Numbered from the stretch's first letter, positions 26,456-35,310 are shown. The stretch is DNA of 39,302 bases from Pseudoprimorskyibacter sp. (GCA_029251265.1 JAQXDR010000066.1:1-39302); one strand, 5' to 3'. Notes: generated by a model not told the origin, from the sequence alone. A program made the numbers and translations.

Positions 26456-27206
26456 GATCCACCTGCTGATACTGGGCGGCACCCAAGAGGCTTCGGCCCT
26501 GGCCAAGGTGGTGGCCGACGCAAACCTGCGCGCTGTTCTGAGCTATGCGGGACGTGTGGCGCGCCCAGCCCGACAACCCATCCCCTGCCGCATTGGTGGC
26601 TTTGGAGGGGTTGAGGGGCTGGCATCCTACATCCAGACCAACAATATTACGCATGTGGTTGATGCCACGCATCCGTTTGCCACACAAATGAGCCGCAATG
26701 CCGTTTTGGCCTGTGCACAGACCAAAACGCCGCTGATCGCCCTGACACGACCGCAATGGAAAGCGACGGAGGCGGACAGGTGGCGTCATGTTCCCGATCT
26801 TGAGGCCGCAGCCAAGGCCCTGCAGGGCCCCGCACAAAATGTTTTTTTGGCTGTTGGTCGCATGCATCTTGACTGCTTTGCTACGCAGCCGCAGCACCGA
26901 TATCTTTTGCGGTTGGTGGATGCACCGCACACCCCCTTGCCATTGCCAAACGCCACACCTGTGATTGCGCGTGGCCCCTTTGACCGTGCTGCGGACCGCG
27001 CCTTGTTGCAAAAGCATGCGATCGAGATTGTGGTCGCCAAAAACGCTGGAGGGGACGGCGCGCGCGCCAAGATTGATGCGGCGCGTGATTTGGGACTGCC
27101 GGTATTGATGATTGACCGTCCCGACCTGCCACAGCGACATCAGGCCACCATCCCGCAGCAGGTTCTGGACTGGCTGGCTCATTGTGGGACCGACCGTGGC
27201 GTGTAG
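26454..27206 (+). CDS. cobK: precorrin-6A reductase
   Basis: CobK reduces precorrin-6A to precorrin-6B with NADPH. The 250 residues begin MIHLLILGGTQEASALA and contain VVDATHPFATQMSRN, RPQWKA, LAVGRMHLDCF (the family often has GR near here) and VVAKNAGGDGARAKIDAA. The ATG has AAGGAG eight bases upstream, located inside the cobL coding sequence. It is the only cob gene of this arm on the plus strand. Its start shares CATG with the cobL start, and its last 28 bases overlap the cobJ 3' end. Transcription of the main operon therefore runs antisense through the whole gene. Its promoter must lie inside cobL. Confidence 0.94.
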   Translation: MIHLLILGGTQEASALAKVVADANLRAVLSYAGRVARPARQPIPCRIGGFGGVEGLASYIQTNNITHVVDATHPFATQMSRNAVLACAQTKTPLIALTRPQWKATEADRWRHVPDLEAAAKALQGPAQNVFLAVGRMHLDCFATQPQHRYLLRLVDAPHTPLPLPNATPVIARGPFDRAADRALLQKHAIEIVVAKNAGGDGARAKIDAARDLGLPVLMIDRPDLPQRHQATIPQQVLDWLAHCGTDRGV

Positions 27207-27931
27207 ATGATTGGTGGGCCAGTGCGGTCAATCATCCGGGTCCGGGACGAGCCCACAATCACCATCGTGCGCATGTCGGCCATTTCGGGTGTCGCTTGGG
27301 CCAGCGGCACGACTGTCAAAGCCTCATCTGGTGTACTGACCGCACGTGCAAACAGGATCAGCCGTCCAGGTTCGCAACATGATTGCAAAAGTTTGAGTGT
27401 CCGTTCGAACCCCTCTGGCCGCGCCTTGGATCGCGGATTGTAAAATGCCATGGCAAAATCAGCCTCAACCGCAAGGCGTAACCGTTTTTCGATCACAGAC
27501 CATGGTTTCAGGTTGTCACTTAAGTTGATGGTACAAAAGTCATGCCCCAGTGGCGCTCCTGCCCGCGCAGATGCTGCCAGCATTGCCGTAATTCCCGGCA
27601 AAACACGGATATCGAGATCGCACCAAGGGGCAGGTCCGGCTTCCACTGCCTCGAATACGGCTGCCGCCATGGCAAACACGCCCGGATCGCCCGAGCTGAC
27701 CACAACAACACGGCGGCCTTGGGACGCCATCTCAAGCGCATGACGCGACCGGTCCAGTTCGACGCGATTGTCACTGGGATGCAGGGTCAGCCCGCTTCGT
27801 GGCGCCACCCTTGCGACGTAGGGAATGTAGCCCACCACATCTGTCGCCTCGGCCAGCGCGGACGACACTTCAGGGGTAATGAGTGCCTCATTGCCCGGAC
27901 CCAAGCCTGCGATCGCCAGCCAGCCGGTCAT
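27179..27931 (-). CDS. cobJ: precorrin-3B C17-methyltransferase
   Basis: CobJ methylates C17 and drives ring contraction of precorrin-3B to precorrin-4. The 250 residues carry IAGLGPGNEALITPE, VVGYIPYV (characteristic of CobJ/CbiH), SSGDPGVFAMA and LPGITAMLAASARAGAPLGHDF (about 110-132). FYNPRSKARPE is another family mark. It is a single-domain protein without the nitrite-reductase-like extension seen in some versions. The start overlaps cobI (ATGA). The 3' end overlaps the convergent cobK by 28 bases. Confidence 0.95.
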   Translation of the reverse strand: MTGWLAIAGLGPGNEALITPEVSSALAEATDVVGYIPYVARVAPRSGLTLHPSDNRVELDRSRHALEMASQGRRVVVVSSGDPGVFAMAAAVFEAVEAGPAPWCDLDIRVLPGITAMLAASARAGAPLGHDFCTINLSDNLKPWSVIEKRLRLAVEADFAMAFYNPRSKARPEGFERTLKLLQSCCEPGRLILFARAVSTPDEALTVVPLAQATPEMADMRTMVIVGSSRTRMIDRTGPPIIYTPRSVPQ

Positions 27932-28677
27932 TGCGACTGCTCCGTTTTGGTCTCGGGTCGGCGACCCTGTCCATGCACAACAATAATTGAGAAATACGGC
28001 GTCACTTTCCCGTCAAAGTCGGATAGACGGCAAATTTTTTGGCCATCCTGGCTTGCAAATTCGACCAGCCACGCCGCGTTGAACCGTCCCGAGGCTTGCA
28101 AGGCCCGCACCACCTTGGAAAAGTTACGACCAATTTTCATGATCACCAGCGCGTCGGCCTGTGTCATATGACGGGCAAGCTTGTCTTCGGCCAGGGTCCC
28201 CGCCAGTATCGTCATGACATCATCGCCCCAAGTGATAGGGTGGCCGGTGGCCGTCCATGCAGCAGACATGCCTGTTACGGCCGGGACAACCTCGATCGGG
28301 CAGTGGTGCTGCATGCGGCTGTGAATATGCATAAAAGATCCGTAAAAGAAGGGATCGCCTTCGGCCAAGACCACCACATCCTGCCCGGCATCGGTCAAGC
28401 ATCGCAGCGCGTCACACGACCGGTCATAGAAATCTGCCAAAACCGCGTTGTATCGGGGATCGCTCAGCGGAATTTCCGTCGTCACCGGGTATTCCATCGC
28501 GATTTCGACCACGGTGGGTCTCAACCGACCCTCAACAATCGTGCGGGCATGTCCGGCACGACCTTTCTTGCGAAAATAGGCTACAACCCCTGCTTCGCGG
28601 ATCAGTCGGTCGGCTTTCAGGGTGATCAGCTCTGGATCCCCCGGGCCCAGCCCCACGCCATAGACGACGCCCGTCAT
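27928..28677 (-). CDS. cobI: precorrin-2 C20-methyltransferase
   Basis: CobI methylates precorrin-2 at C20 to give precorrin-3A. The 249 residues contain YGVGLGPGDPELITLKA, YFRKKGRAGHAR, LAEGDPFFYGS and VPAVTGMSAAW, which are specific to the CobI/CbiL group. The ATG at 28677 overlaps the cobH stop (ATGA); an upstream in-frame extension inside cobH is rejected. The C-terminus overlaps the cobJ start in the same way. Confidence 0.95.
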   Translation of the reverse strand: MTGVVYGVGLGPGDPELITLKADRLIREAGVVAYFRKKGRAGHARTIVEGRLRPTVVEIAMEYPVTTEIPLSDPRYNAVLADFYDRSCDALRCLTDAGQDVVVLAEGDPFFYGSFMHIHSRMQHHCPIEVVPAVTGMSAAWTATGHPITWGDDVMTILAGTLAEDKLARHMTQADALVIMKIGRNFSKVVRALQASGRFNAAWLVEFASQDGQKICRLSDFDGKVTPYFSIIVVHGQGRRPETKTEQSQ

Positions 28678-29303
28678 TCGGCACGGCTCGCGATAGCATT
28701 GATGGCCGCCACCGTGATGGCGCTGCCGCCCAGTCGTCCACGGACAATCACACTTGGCACCGGTTTTGCAGACCATAGTGCATCTTTGGATTCAACGGCA
28801 CCGACAAATCCGACAGGGCAGCCAATGATCGCCGCAGGCCTCGGGCACTCCGGATCTTCAAGCATATTCAGCAGATGAAAGAGCGCAGTGGGAGCATTCC
28901 CTATGGCGACAAGAGCGCCGTGCAGATGGGGACGCCACAGTTCCAGTGCTGCGGCAGAGCGCGTTGTCCCCATATCATGTGCCAGATCACGCACTGCAGG
29001 GTCCCTGAGCGTGCACAGTACCGCATTATCCGCCGGCAGGCGCGGTCTGGTGACCCCTTCGCTGACCATATGAGCATCGCAAAGAATCGGCGCGCCCGAG
29101 TGCAGAGCTGACCGCGCGGCTGCCACCATACCAGAACTGAAATGGATGTCGTGTTCCAGCCCGACCATGCCCGCTGCGTGAATCATGCGAACGGCGACTT
29201 GCTCTTCGTCATGGTCAAAGCGATCCAGATCCGCCTCGGCCCGAATCGTGGCGAAAGACTGTTTATAGATGGCCGCGCCATTGGTTTCATATGTGTAGGG
29301 CAT
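28674..29303 (-). CDS. cobH: precorrin-8X methylmutase
   Basis: CobH moves the C11 methyl group to C12, turning precorrin-8X into hydrogenobyrinic acid. The 209 residues include RMIHAAGMVGLE, with His42 as the likely catalytic His, then FSSGMVAAARSAL, CDAHMVSEGVTR, GNAPTALFHLL and IGCPVGFVGAVESK. Its ATG directly follows the cobG stop with no intervening base, and its stop overlaps the cobI start, so tight coupling is expected. Confidence 0.95.
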   Translation of the reverse strand: MPYTYETNGAAIYKQSFATIRAEADLDRFDHDEEQVAVRMIHAAGMVGLEHDIHFSSGMVAAARSALHSGAPILCDAHMVSEGVTRPRLPADNAVLCTLRDPAVRDLAHDMGTTRSAAALELWRPHLHGALVAIGNAPTALFHLLNMLEDPECPRPAAIIGCPVGFVGAVESKDALWSAKPVPSVIVRGRLGGSAITVAAINAIASRAE

Positions 29304-30455
29304 TCAGAGATCACGCATAAGATTGGGGATGTCGGCGGCAGGGACGCCACGTACCACGGGGTCATCCCACGGATTGCCCCCTGTCACAAGGTCGTAGGCG
29401 CCATCACGTGCCACAAGGGTCCATGCAGCCGGCGCAGGATGCGCGCATCCCTTTGTGCAGCCGGATATGTGCAAAAGCCCCTGCGAGGGGAACGCAGAGA
29501 CTATAGTATCCGCAAGCCCGCGAGTGATCCCGTGGGCCTGCAGACAGCCCGGGGCACCAGTGCACGCACGCACGCGCAAAAAAGGATCAGCGGGGTCCGT
29601 CAAAAAAGAGGCCTCATCAGGCAGGTTACCCGCCGGTAGATACAGGGCCCGGAATGGCGTTATTCTGATCCAGTCAAATTGGGTGGCAAGCCGACGCAGA
29701 GCGTCCGAGGTGATGACACCATATCGCAATCCGACAAGCTGCCCGTCACCCAAAGCCCCAACAACAGCAGGCCGGTTTTGCAATGGCTTCAAAGTGCCCT
29801 GCAGATCCTGTGGCAGGGAATTGGATTTGACAAATTCTTTCATTCGTCCACGCCCATCGGGCCCGATCCCACCGCTTTGGACAAACCAATGCGCAAGGTC
29901 CAGAATGCGCGCGACAGCCTCTGCCTCGGACTGTATCGAACATCCAGTCCGAACACCCTGCGCGCGCAGCATCATCCCACAATCGCTTGGTTCCAGCCGG
30001 ATATCGCCGCTTACACCGCTAAAAAGCCTCTGCGAACCGGTATCCAGAACAAACCCAAACTTTGCAGGCAATCGCGGCGCATCCGCAGCGGCCAGTGCCC
30101 GTGCCAGATCCCGCGCCAGCTTTGGCCCATCAAATTGGCCATTTCTGAGTGGTGAAAGGATGATATTTCGGCGCGTCTCGACCTCGGGCGAGGCATCCAG
30201 CCATCCCTGCGCCTCCAATTCCGCCTGTAGTTTGGCAAGATGGACCGGGTCTACCCCTCGCAATTGTACGTTTGCACGCGACGTGAGCTCCAGCGTTCCA
30301 TTGGCAAAACGTGCAGCCAGATCCGCAAGAGCCAACGCCTGCTTACAATTCATCTCGGATCCCCAAGGCCGGATCCGCACAACCAATCCGTCTTCTGCCG
30401 CCATTGGGCGCAACGCGCCCGGGCACCACCCCTTTATTTGCGGCCGCGCAGTCAT
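29304..30455 (-). CDS. cobG: precorrin-3B synthase (oxygen-dependent)
   Basis: CobG hydroxylates precorrin-3A at C20 with molecular oxygen and forms the lactone of precorrin-3B. It marks the aerobic pathway. The 383 residues show the sulfite/nitrite-reductase-like repeats, with SRANVQLRGV near residue 60. The cysteines CTGAPGC (near 297) and SGCTKGC (near 330) bind the [4Fe-4S] cluster. The ATG at 30455 overlaps the cobN stop (ATGA), and the longer open frame upstream is not used. No second oxygen-dependent or oxygen-independent alternative (CobZ, CbiG fusion) is seen. Confidence 0.93.
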   Translation of the reverse strand: MTARPQIKGWCPGALRPMAAEDGLVVRIRPWGSEMNCKQALALADLAARFANGTLELTSRANVQLRGVDPVHLAKLQAELEAQGWLDASPEVETRRNIILSPLRNGQFDGPKLARDLARALAAADAPRLPAKFGFVLDTGSQRLFSGVSGDIRLEPSDCGMMLRAQGVRTGCSIQSEAEAVARILDLAHWFVQSGGIGPDGRGRMKEFVKSNSLPQDLQGTLKPLQNRPAVVGALGDGQLVGLRYGVITSDALRRLATQFDWIRITPFRALYLPAGNLPDEASFLTDPADPFLRVRACTGAPGCLQAHGITRGLADTIVSAFPSQGLLHISGCTKGCAHPAPAAWTLVARDGAYDLVTGGNPWDDPVVRGVPAADIPNLMRDL

Positions 30456-33400
30456 TCTGCTGCTGCCAGGGTGGCACGGATCGAATTGCGACGGCTTGCC
30501 CAAAGCCCGGCGGCATCAAGCGCGGTGAATTGCGCGTGCATGGCAGCCAAGGCTTGCGGGTTTTCTTGCGCCAAGAATTCAACGACCTTGGACTGTCCAA
30601 GGGTTGCATCGAAATACAGATCGAACAGATGCGCGGGCACCGCCGCTGCGAGTTGCGCAAATGCAGCCATATGGTCCAATGTTGCTGCAATTTCGGCCGC
30701 CCCGCGAAATCCATGCCGCATCATCCCAGAGATCCAGTCTGGATTCGCAGCACGAGCCTGCACAACCCGCGCAATTTCTTCGGTCAGACCGCGCGCGCGG
30801 GGCCTGTCCGGTCGCGTACTGTCCATATGATACAGCGCTGCACTGCCGCCTGCGACGGACTGCGCAGCTGCAAAGCCTGCCTCATGGGCTGCGTAATCGC
30901 CCGCCAGCAAAAGATCTGTTTCAGGCAAGTCCTGTATGTGAACAAATGCCTCAGCTTTTGCCACACGTTCTGCAATTGCGTTTGGTGCATATGCGGGCTC
31001 TGCCATGTCCAACGCCCATGCACTGGCCGCAAGCCACGCTTTGCCAGCAGCCTCTCGCCCTGCATCCCCATAATCGTGCATGTCCGTGCCCATCCCTAGC
31101 CCGTAGTGTCCCGGAGCAGGGCCGAAAACACGTGGCTCTGCTGCGATATAGGGATTCCAATCGGGGGCTTCGTCGCGTTCGGCCAAGGCCTTGATAGCCT
31201 GACCGAACAATGCAGACAGGGTCGGGAAAACGTCACGAAATAAACCCGAGACCCGCAACGTTACATCCAGACGCGGGCGGTCCAGTTCCGTAATAGGGAC
31301 AATTTCGACACCGGACACCCGCTCGGATCCATCGTCCCAAACCGGACGCGCGCCCACAAGGGCAAGCGCCATGGCAAATTCTTCACCCGCCGTGCGCATT
31401 GTGGCACTGCCCCATAAATCCACCACCAGACCCGCGGGCCAATCGCCATGATCTTGCAAATGGCGCCGCACCAATTCATCGGCCAGTTTGCACCCCTGCG
31501 CATAGGCTGACCGAGAGGGTACCGACCTGGGATCGGTCGAAAACAGGTTGCGCCCCGTCGGCAGCACGTCGCTGCGTCCACGATAAGGTGATCCGGCTGG
31601 GCCGGGCGCAATCGCGCATCCCTCAAGCGCATGCCCGAGTGCGCGTTTTTCAGCCTCGACCGAGGCCAAGATTTCGAAAGATGCATCCGCTGGCGCACGT
31701 CCCCAGACATGCAACCCGTCACCGAACTGGCTTTCTTTGATGTCACAAACAAACCGGTCGATGCGGGTCAGGGCCTCGGCCTCACATGTCGCGGTGTTAA
31801 TGCCCAGATCACTTTCTACGCCACGGGCGCTGGCTTCGATCCGGATGTCGGCTTGCAAACGATCGCGTCGCTTGGGATCCAACCCGTCGGCTGTGGAAAA
31901 TTCGTCCAGCAGGGCCTCCAGGCGGATAAGGTGATCTGGGGTCGTGCTGTCGCGCTGGGGCGGCGGGATGTGCCCGATAGCCAACGCCCCGAGCCGACGT
32001 TTGGCCTGCGCAGCCTCGCCCGGATCATTCACAATAAACGGATAGAACACAGGTAGGGAGCCGGTCAGAGCCTCCGGCCAGCACGCGTCGGACAACGCCA
32101 CAGATTTGCCCGGAAGCCACTCCAGCGTCCCATGCGCACCGATATGGATCATCACATCCGCATGACGCTGAAGCCACAGATAAAACGCGACAAAGCCGTG
32201 GCGCGGTACCCTTGCAAGATCGTGATATTCGGCGTCACGGACTTCTGTCGCCCCCCGCTCGGGTTGCAAAAGAACCAGCCCCGTTCCCCGACGCGTTGCC
32301 GCGAAATGAAACGCACCCTCTCGAAAGGATTTATCCTGCTGTGGCGCCCCCCATGCCGCTTGCAAATCGTCTTGCAAGTCGCGCGGCAGATCGGTCAGGG
32401 CTGCTAGATAGTCCTGCAATGACCAGCTGATCGTCTGTGATTGCAGGGCAGACGCCAAGGGCCCAGGCGCTGCATCCAGATCCAGATCCAGATCCAGATC
32501 TTTCAAAATGGCTTCGGCCGAGGCAAGCGGATCCAAACCGACCGCGTGCGCCATGTTCCAATCGCGCCCCGGATAGGTCGACAGCACCAAGGCCACGCGT
32601 TGCTGTGATCTGTCGCGTGTGGCAAGAGCGACGCGGGCATCAATCCGGTCTGCGAGGGCAGAAATCCGGGTAGGCTCTGGTTGATGTTGCATCCGCGCGA
32701 ACTGAAGGTCGGGATCGCGGCGACCAGGCTCCTTGAACGAAATCACACTACCAAAAATACGGCCATCCACCTCTGGCAGAACCACATGCATGGCCAGATC
32801 GGCGGGCGACAGTCCACGGTCTGAACCAGACCATCCGGCGCGGTTGGACGTTGACAGCGCAACCTGCCAGACCGGACAGGACGCAGCGTCTAAAGGCGTG
32901 GTACCATCGCTGCCCTTACCACTAAATGCCGTTGCATTGATCAAAGCGTCGGGGGTCAAACGGGTCAGGTGTTCGGCCAGCCAAGAAGCTGACTTTGGCT
33001 CTTTCAGAGAGGGTGCGAACAAACCCAAGGTTCGAAACCCCCGATCCCGCAACGCCTGCATCAGGGCCTGTAGCGGAGCAGTGTCTGCGGCTACAAGATA
33101 AGACCGATAAAAGGTCACTATCGCGAGTGGCCCCGTACCAGCGGGCGCCTGAGGCGGAACGACCCCGGTCTCGGGTGTCCAGGCCCCATAGGTTGGCAGT
33201 GACTTTTCGCCGATAACAGGACCTGCATACAGGCCGGATGCCAAAGACATCTGTGCCAGCGCTGCTTGCGCGGCCAACGCGCCACCTGCATCGCACAGAT
33301 GCTGCAAACGTCGCAGCGTGCTGACCGGTAGGGTCGACGCGTCATCCAGCCGGGGATCTGGCCGTCCATCGGCAGGCAAAACGGCAAGCGCGATTCCGTG

Positions 33401-33718
33401 CCTTTCAGCCAATGCCCGGACCTGCTGAAGGCCGTAGCTCCAATATGGCACCCCACCGATCAGTTTGATCAGGATACCTTTGGTTTGTGACAAGGTCCGT
33501 TCCACGTAGGTGTCAACTGACAAAGGGTGGCGCAGTGCTGCCAGATTTGCCAACCGTAACGATGGCAAATCTGCCTTGCCCCGATGCCACCCTGCGGCGA
33601 AAGCTCCTAGATCACTATCGGAAAAAGACAAAACCACCAGGTCGGCAGGGTCCTGCCCAAGATCGACCGGTGTATCGGTTTCTTCCAGTCCGTGGCTTTC
33701 GCGAAAGACAACATGCAT
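30452..33718 (-). CDS. cobN: cobaltochelatase subunit CobN
   Basis: CobN is the large, porphyrin-binding subunit of the ATP-dependent aerobic cobaltochelatase, working with CobS and CobT (not in this window) to insert cobalt into hydrogenobyrinic acid a,c-diamide. The 1088 residues are full length, if on the short side of the family. Recognisable parts are GILIKLIGGVPYWSYG near residue 85, VMIHIGAHGTLEWLPGK near 520-540 and NPYIAAEPRVFGPAPGHYG (about 860-880). An odd (Asp-Leu) run near residue 405-412 is encoded by a hexanucleotide repeat. It follows cobW by 58 bases, with only a weak ribosome binding site, and overlaps cobG in an ATGA. Confidence 0.96.
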   Translation of the reverse strand: MHVVFRESHGLEETDTPVDLGQDPADLVVLSFSDSDLGAFAAGWHRGKADLPSLRLANLAALRHPLSVDTYVERTLSQTKGILIKLIGGVPYWSYGLQQVRALAERHGIALAVLPADGRPDPRLDDASTLPVSTLRRLQHLCDAGGALAAQAALAQMSLASGLYAGPVIGEKSLPTYGAWTPETGVVPPQAPAGTGPLAIVTFYRSYLVAADTAPLQALMQALRDRGFRTLGLFAPSLKEPKSASWLAEHLTRLTPDALINATAFSGKGSDGTTPLDAASCPVWQVALSTSNRAGWSGSDRGLSPADLAMHVVLPEVDGRIFGSVISFKEPGRRDPDLQFARMQHQPEPTRISALADRIDARVALATRDRSQQRVALVLSTYPGRDWNMAHAVGLDPLASAEAILKDLDLDLDLDAAPGPLASALQSQTISWSLQDYLAALTDLPRDLQDDLQAAWGAPQQDKSFREGAFHFAATRRGTGLVLLQPERGATEVRDAEYHDLARVPRHGFVAFYLWLQRHADVMIHIGAHGTLEWLPGKSVALSDACWPEALTGSLPVFYPFIVNDPGEAAQAKRRLGALAIGHIPPPQRDSTTPDHLIRLEALLDEFSTADGLDPKRRDRLQADIRIEASARGVESDLGINTATCEAEALTRIDRFVCDIKESQFGDGLHVWGRAPADASFEILASVEAEKRALGHALEGCAIAPGPAGSPYRGRSDVLPTGRNLFSTDPRSVPSRSAYAQGCKLADELVRRHLQDHGDWPAGLVVDLWGSATMRTAGEEFAMALALVGARPVWDDGSERVSGVEIVPITELDRPRLDVTLRVSGLFRDVFPTLSALFGQAIKALAERDEAPDWNPYIAAEPRVFGPAPGHYGLGMGTDMHDYGDAGREAAGKAWLAASAWALDMAEPAYAPNAIAERVAKAEAFVHIQDLPETDLLLAGDYAAHEAGFAAAQSVAGGSAALYHMDSTRPDRPRARGLTEEIARVVQARAANPDWISGMMRHGFRGAAEIAATLDHMAAFAQLAAAVPAHLFDLYFDATLGQSKVVEFLAQENPQALAAMHAQFTALDAAGLWASRRNSIRATLAAAE
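32474..32500. repeat. hexanucleotide repeat (ATCCAG x 4.5) inside cobN
   Basis: Four perfect copies of ATCCAG and a half copy lie in frame on the coding strand of cobN, giving alternating Asp and Leu. Changes of copy number would add or remove Asp-Leu pairs without shifting the frame. Confidence 0.85.
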
Positions 33719-33776
33719 GGGTGAAGTCTCTGACCTAGGTTAGAATTGGGGGCGGTTCAGGGAACGCATGGTTGGG

Positions 33777-34826
33777 TTAGTCTGCATTGTTCAAAATGGC
33801 CCGTATCTGATCGCCGCGGATATCATCATGTTCAGCGATCACAACCAACCTTCCTGCGCGTGCTTCGGATGGGTGCCAAGGTCGGTCGAACTGGTGCCGT
33901 ACCCGCGCCCCGACAGCCTGCACCAGCAGTCGCATGGGTTTGCCTGCCACAGCAGCATAGCCCTTGACCCGCAAAATATTCATTTCGTTTGCCAGCCGTT
34001 CAATCCGGCCCACCAACTCCATCGGATTATCAAGCTCCGGAACATCGACAACAATGCTTTCAAAGTCTTCATGATCATGGTCATGAGGGCCATCATGATG
34101 GCTGGGCCGGGCGTCCATATCGTCTTCGGCTGCGGCCCCTAAACCCAAAATAACCCTTGGGTCGACCGCACCTTCGGCGACTTCGACGACTGGCAAAGGA
34201 CGCGGTGTTTCCGCGGCAATCACCTGCTTGGCACGCGCGATACCATCCAAACCGGCAAGATCCGGCTTGGTCAGCAAAATAATGTCTGCGCAGGCAATCT
34301 GATCTTCAAACACCTCTGACAAAGGGGTCTCGTGATCCAGACTATCATCTGCCGCGCGTTGAGCATCGACGGCGGCCACATCCGGCGCAAACCGTCCAGC
34401 GGCGACTGCCTCAGCATCCGCCAGCGCAATCACGCCATCCACCGTGATCCGAGAGCGGATGTCCGGCCAGTCAAACGCCTTGAGCAAGGGTTTGGGCAAT
34501 GCCAACCCCGACGTTTCAATCAAAATGTGGTCCGGACGCGGATCCAGTTTCATCAGCGCCTCGATGGTGGGAATGAAATCATCTGCAACGGTACAACAAA
34601 TACATCCGTTTGCCAGTTCCATGATGTTTTCCGCCGGACACTCGGGGATCGCACAGCTTTTCAGAATTTCGCCATCGACGCCGACGTCTCCGAATTCATT
34701 GACCACAACAGCAAGCCGTTTGCCCTGCGGGTTTTGCATCAAATGGCGGATCAACGTGGTCTTGCCCGACCCAAGAAACCCGGTAATCACGGTAACGGGC
34801 AGCTTTTCCAGATTATCAAGGCTCAT
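33777..34826 (-). CDS. cobW: CobW family GTP-dependent metallochaperone
   Basis: CobW belongs to the G3E GTPases and is thought to deliver cobalt to the aerobic cobaltochelatase. The 349 residues have a P-loop GFLGSGKTT (16-24), the metal-binding CxCC as GCICC (Cys75, Cys77, Cys78), VVNEFGDVG, LIETSGLA and a TKPD guanine motif near residue 192. A His/Asp-rich loop, SHHDGPHDHDHED (near 240), may also bind metal. A CobW C-terminal domain follows. The start overlaps the DUF1636 stop in an ATGA. It precedes cobN, the enzyme it should serve. Confidence 0.95.
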   Translation of the reverse strand: MSLDNLEKLPVTVITGFLGSGKTTLIRHLMQNPQGKRLAVVVNEFGDVGVDGEILKSCAIPECPAENIMELANGCICCTVADDFIPTIEALMKLDPRPDHILIETSGLALPKPLLKAFDWPDIRSRITVDGVIALADAEAVAAGRFAPDVAAVDAQRAADDSLDHETPLSEVFEDQIACADIILLTKPDLAGLDGIARAKQVIAAETPRPLPVVEVAEGAVDPRVILGLGAAAEDDMDARPSHHDGPHDHDHEDFESIVVDVPELDNPMELVGRIERLANEMNILRVKGYAAVAGKPMRLLVQAVGARVRHQFDRPWHPSEARAGRLVVIAEHDDIRGDQIRAILNNAD

Positions 34827-35200
34827 GCGTCAGGCTCCATTGGGGGAATGCGGGCAATGCAGTTTTTGCGAAAGTGTTCAGGGCGCGAACGCCACGGAAC
34901 AAGTCCATCCGTCGATGCATGATATGCGCGAACACCCTCTGCAATAACGTCCGGATGCGACACCTCGTGGAGGTTTCCGTAAACGTAGCTCCATTTGCCG
35001 GGACCGCGCAGCGCAATCGAACATCCCCGTGTGCAGTTTGACAGACACTCTGTCGGGATCAAACGCACTCCGTCGGGCCAATCGCGGGTAATCAGATCAT
35101 CAAATAGAGCAGTGCCAGGACGCAGGTCACCAGCGTCGGAATTGGCATCTCTGCGGCATTTGATGCAGACCAAAAGGTCCGTTCGGGATATGTCTGGCAT
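34823..35200 (-). CDS. DUF1636 family protein (predicted metal or Fe-S binding)
   Basis: The 125-residue product has cysteines at 12, 15, 52, 56 and 60 (VCIKCRR and ECLSNCTRGC), a spacing like thioredoxin-fold [2Fe-2S] ferredoxins. DUF1636 proteins are, as I recall, often encoded beside cobW, but no reaction is established. It is the first gene after the cobalamin riboswitch, with AAGGGAAG before its ATG, and it overlaps cobW by ATGA. The open frame continues upstream into the riboswitch, but codons there are not protein. An electron-transfer role, or a cobalt-handling role with CobW, are both possible; neither is shown. Confidence 0.85.
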   Translation of the reverse strand: MPDISRTDLLVCIKCRRDANSDAGDLRPGTALFDDLITRDWPDGVRLIPTECLSNCTRGCSIALRGPGKWSYVYGNLHEVSHPDVIAEGVRAYHASTDGLVPWRSRPEHFRKNCIARIPPMEPDA

Positions 35201-35245
35201 CGGGCTTCCCTTTTGTCTGCCATCGTCTGTGGCGGGAACACACAA

Positions 35246-35292
35246 GGGCGCACGGCGGGACCCAATGATCCCTCCGACCGCCCGGCGCACCC
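35246..35292 (-). terminator. GC-rich hairpin, candidate riboswitch expression platform
   Basis: On the minus strand, GGGTGCGC (35292-35285) can pair with GTGCGCCC (35253-35246) with two wobbles. GGCGG (35282-35278) then pairs with CCGCC (35258-35254). The hairpin lies between the riboswitch aptamer and the DUF1636 start and is followed by TTGTGTGTT. A transcription-termination platform is plausible, although the T run is poor. Confidence 0.35.
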
Positions 35293-35310
35293 CGTCCGGT
35301 GTCGTTTCAC

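Noticed and set aside
28039-28878. Plus-strand open frame opposite cobI and cobH (279 codons)
   Set aside because: Shadow of two certain genes; no family resemblance.
29455-30528. Long plus-strand open frame opposite cobG (357 codons)
   Set aside because: It mirrors cobG codon for codon, its composition is rich in Ser, Arg and Pro as expected of an antisense frame, and it has no domain; cobG is certain.
30311-31099. Long plus-strand open frames opposite cobN
   Set aside because: Antisense shadows of a high-GC gene; no recognisable protein features and no ribosome binding site.
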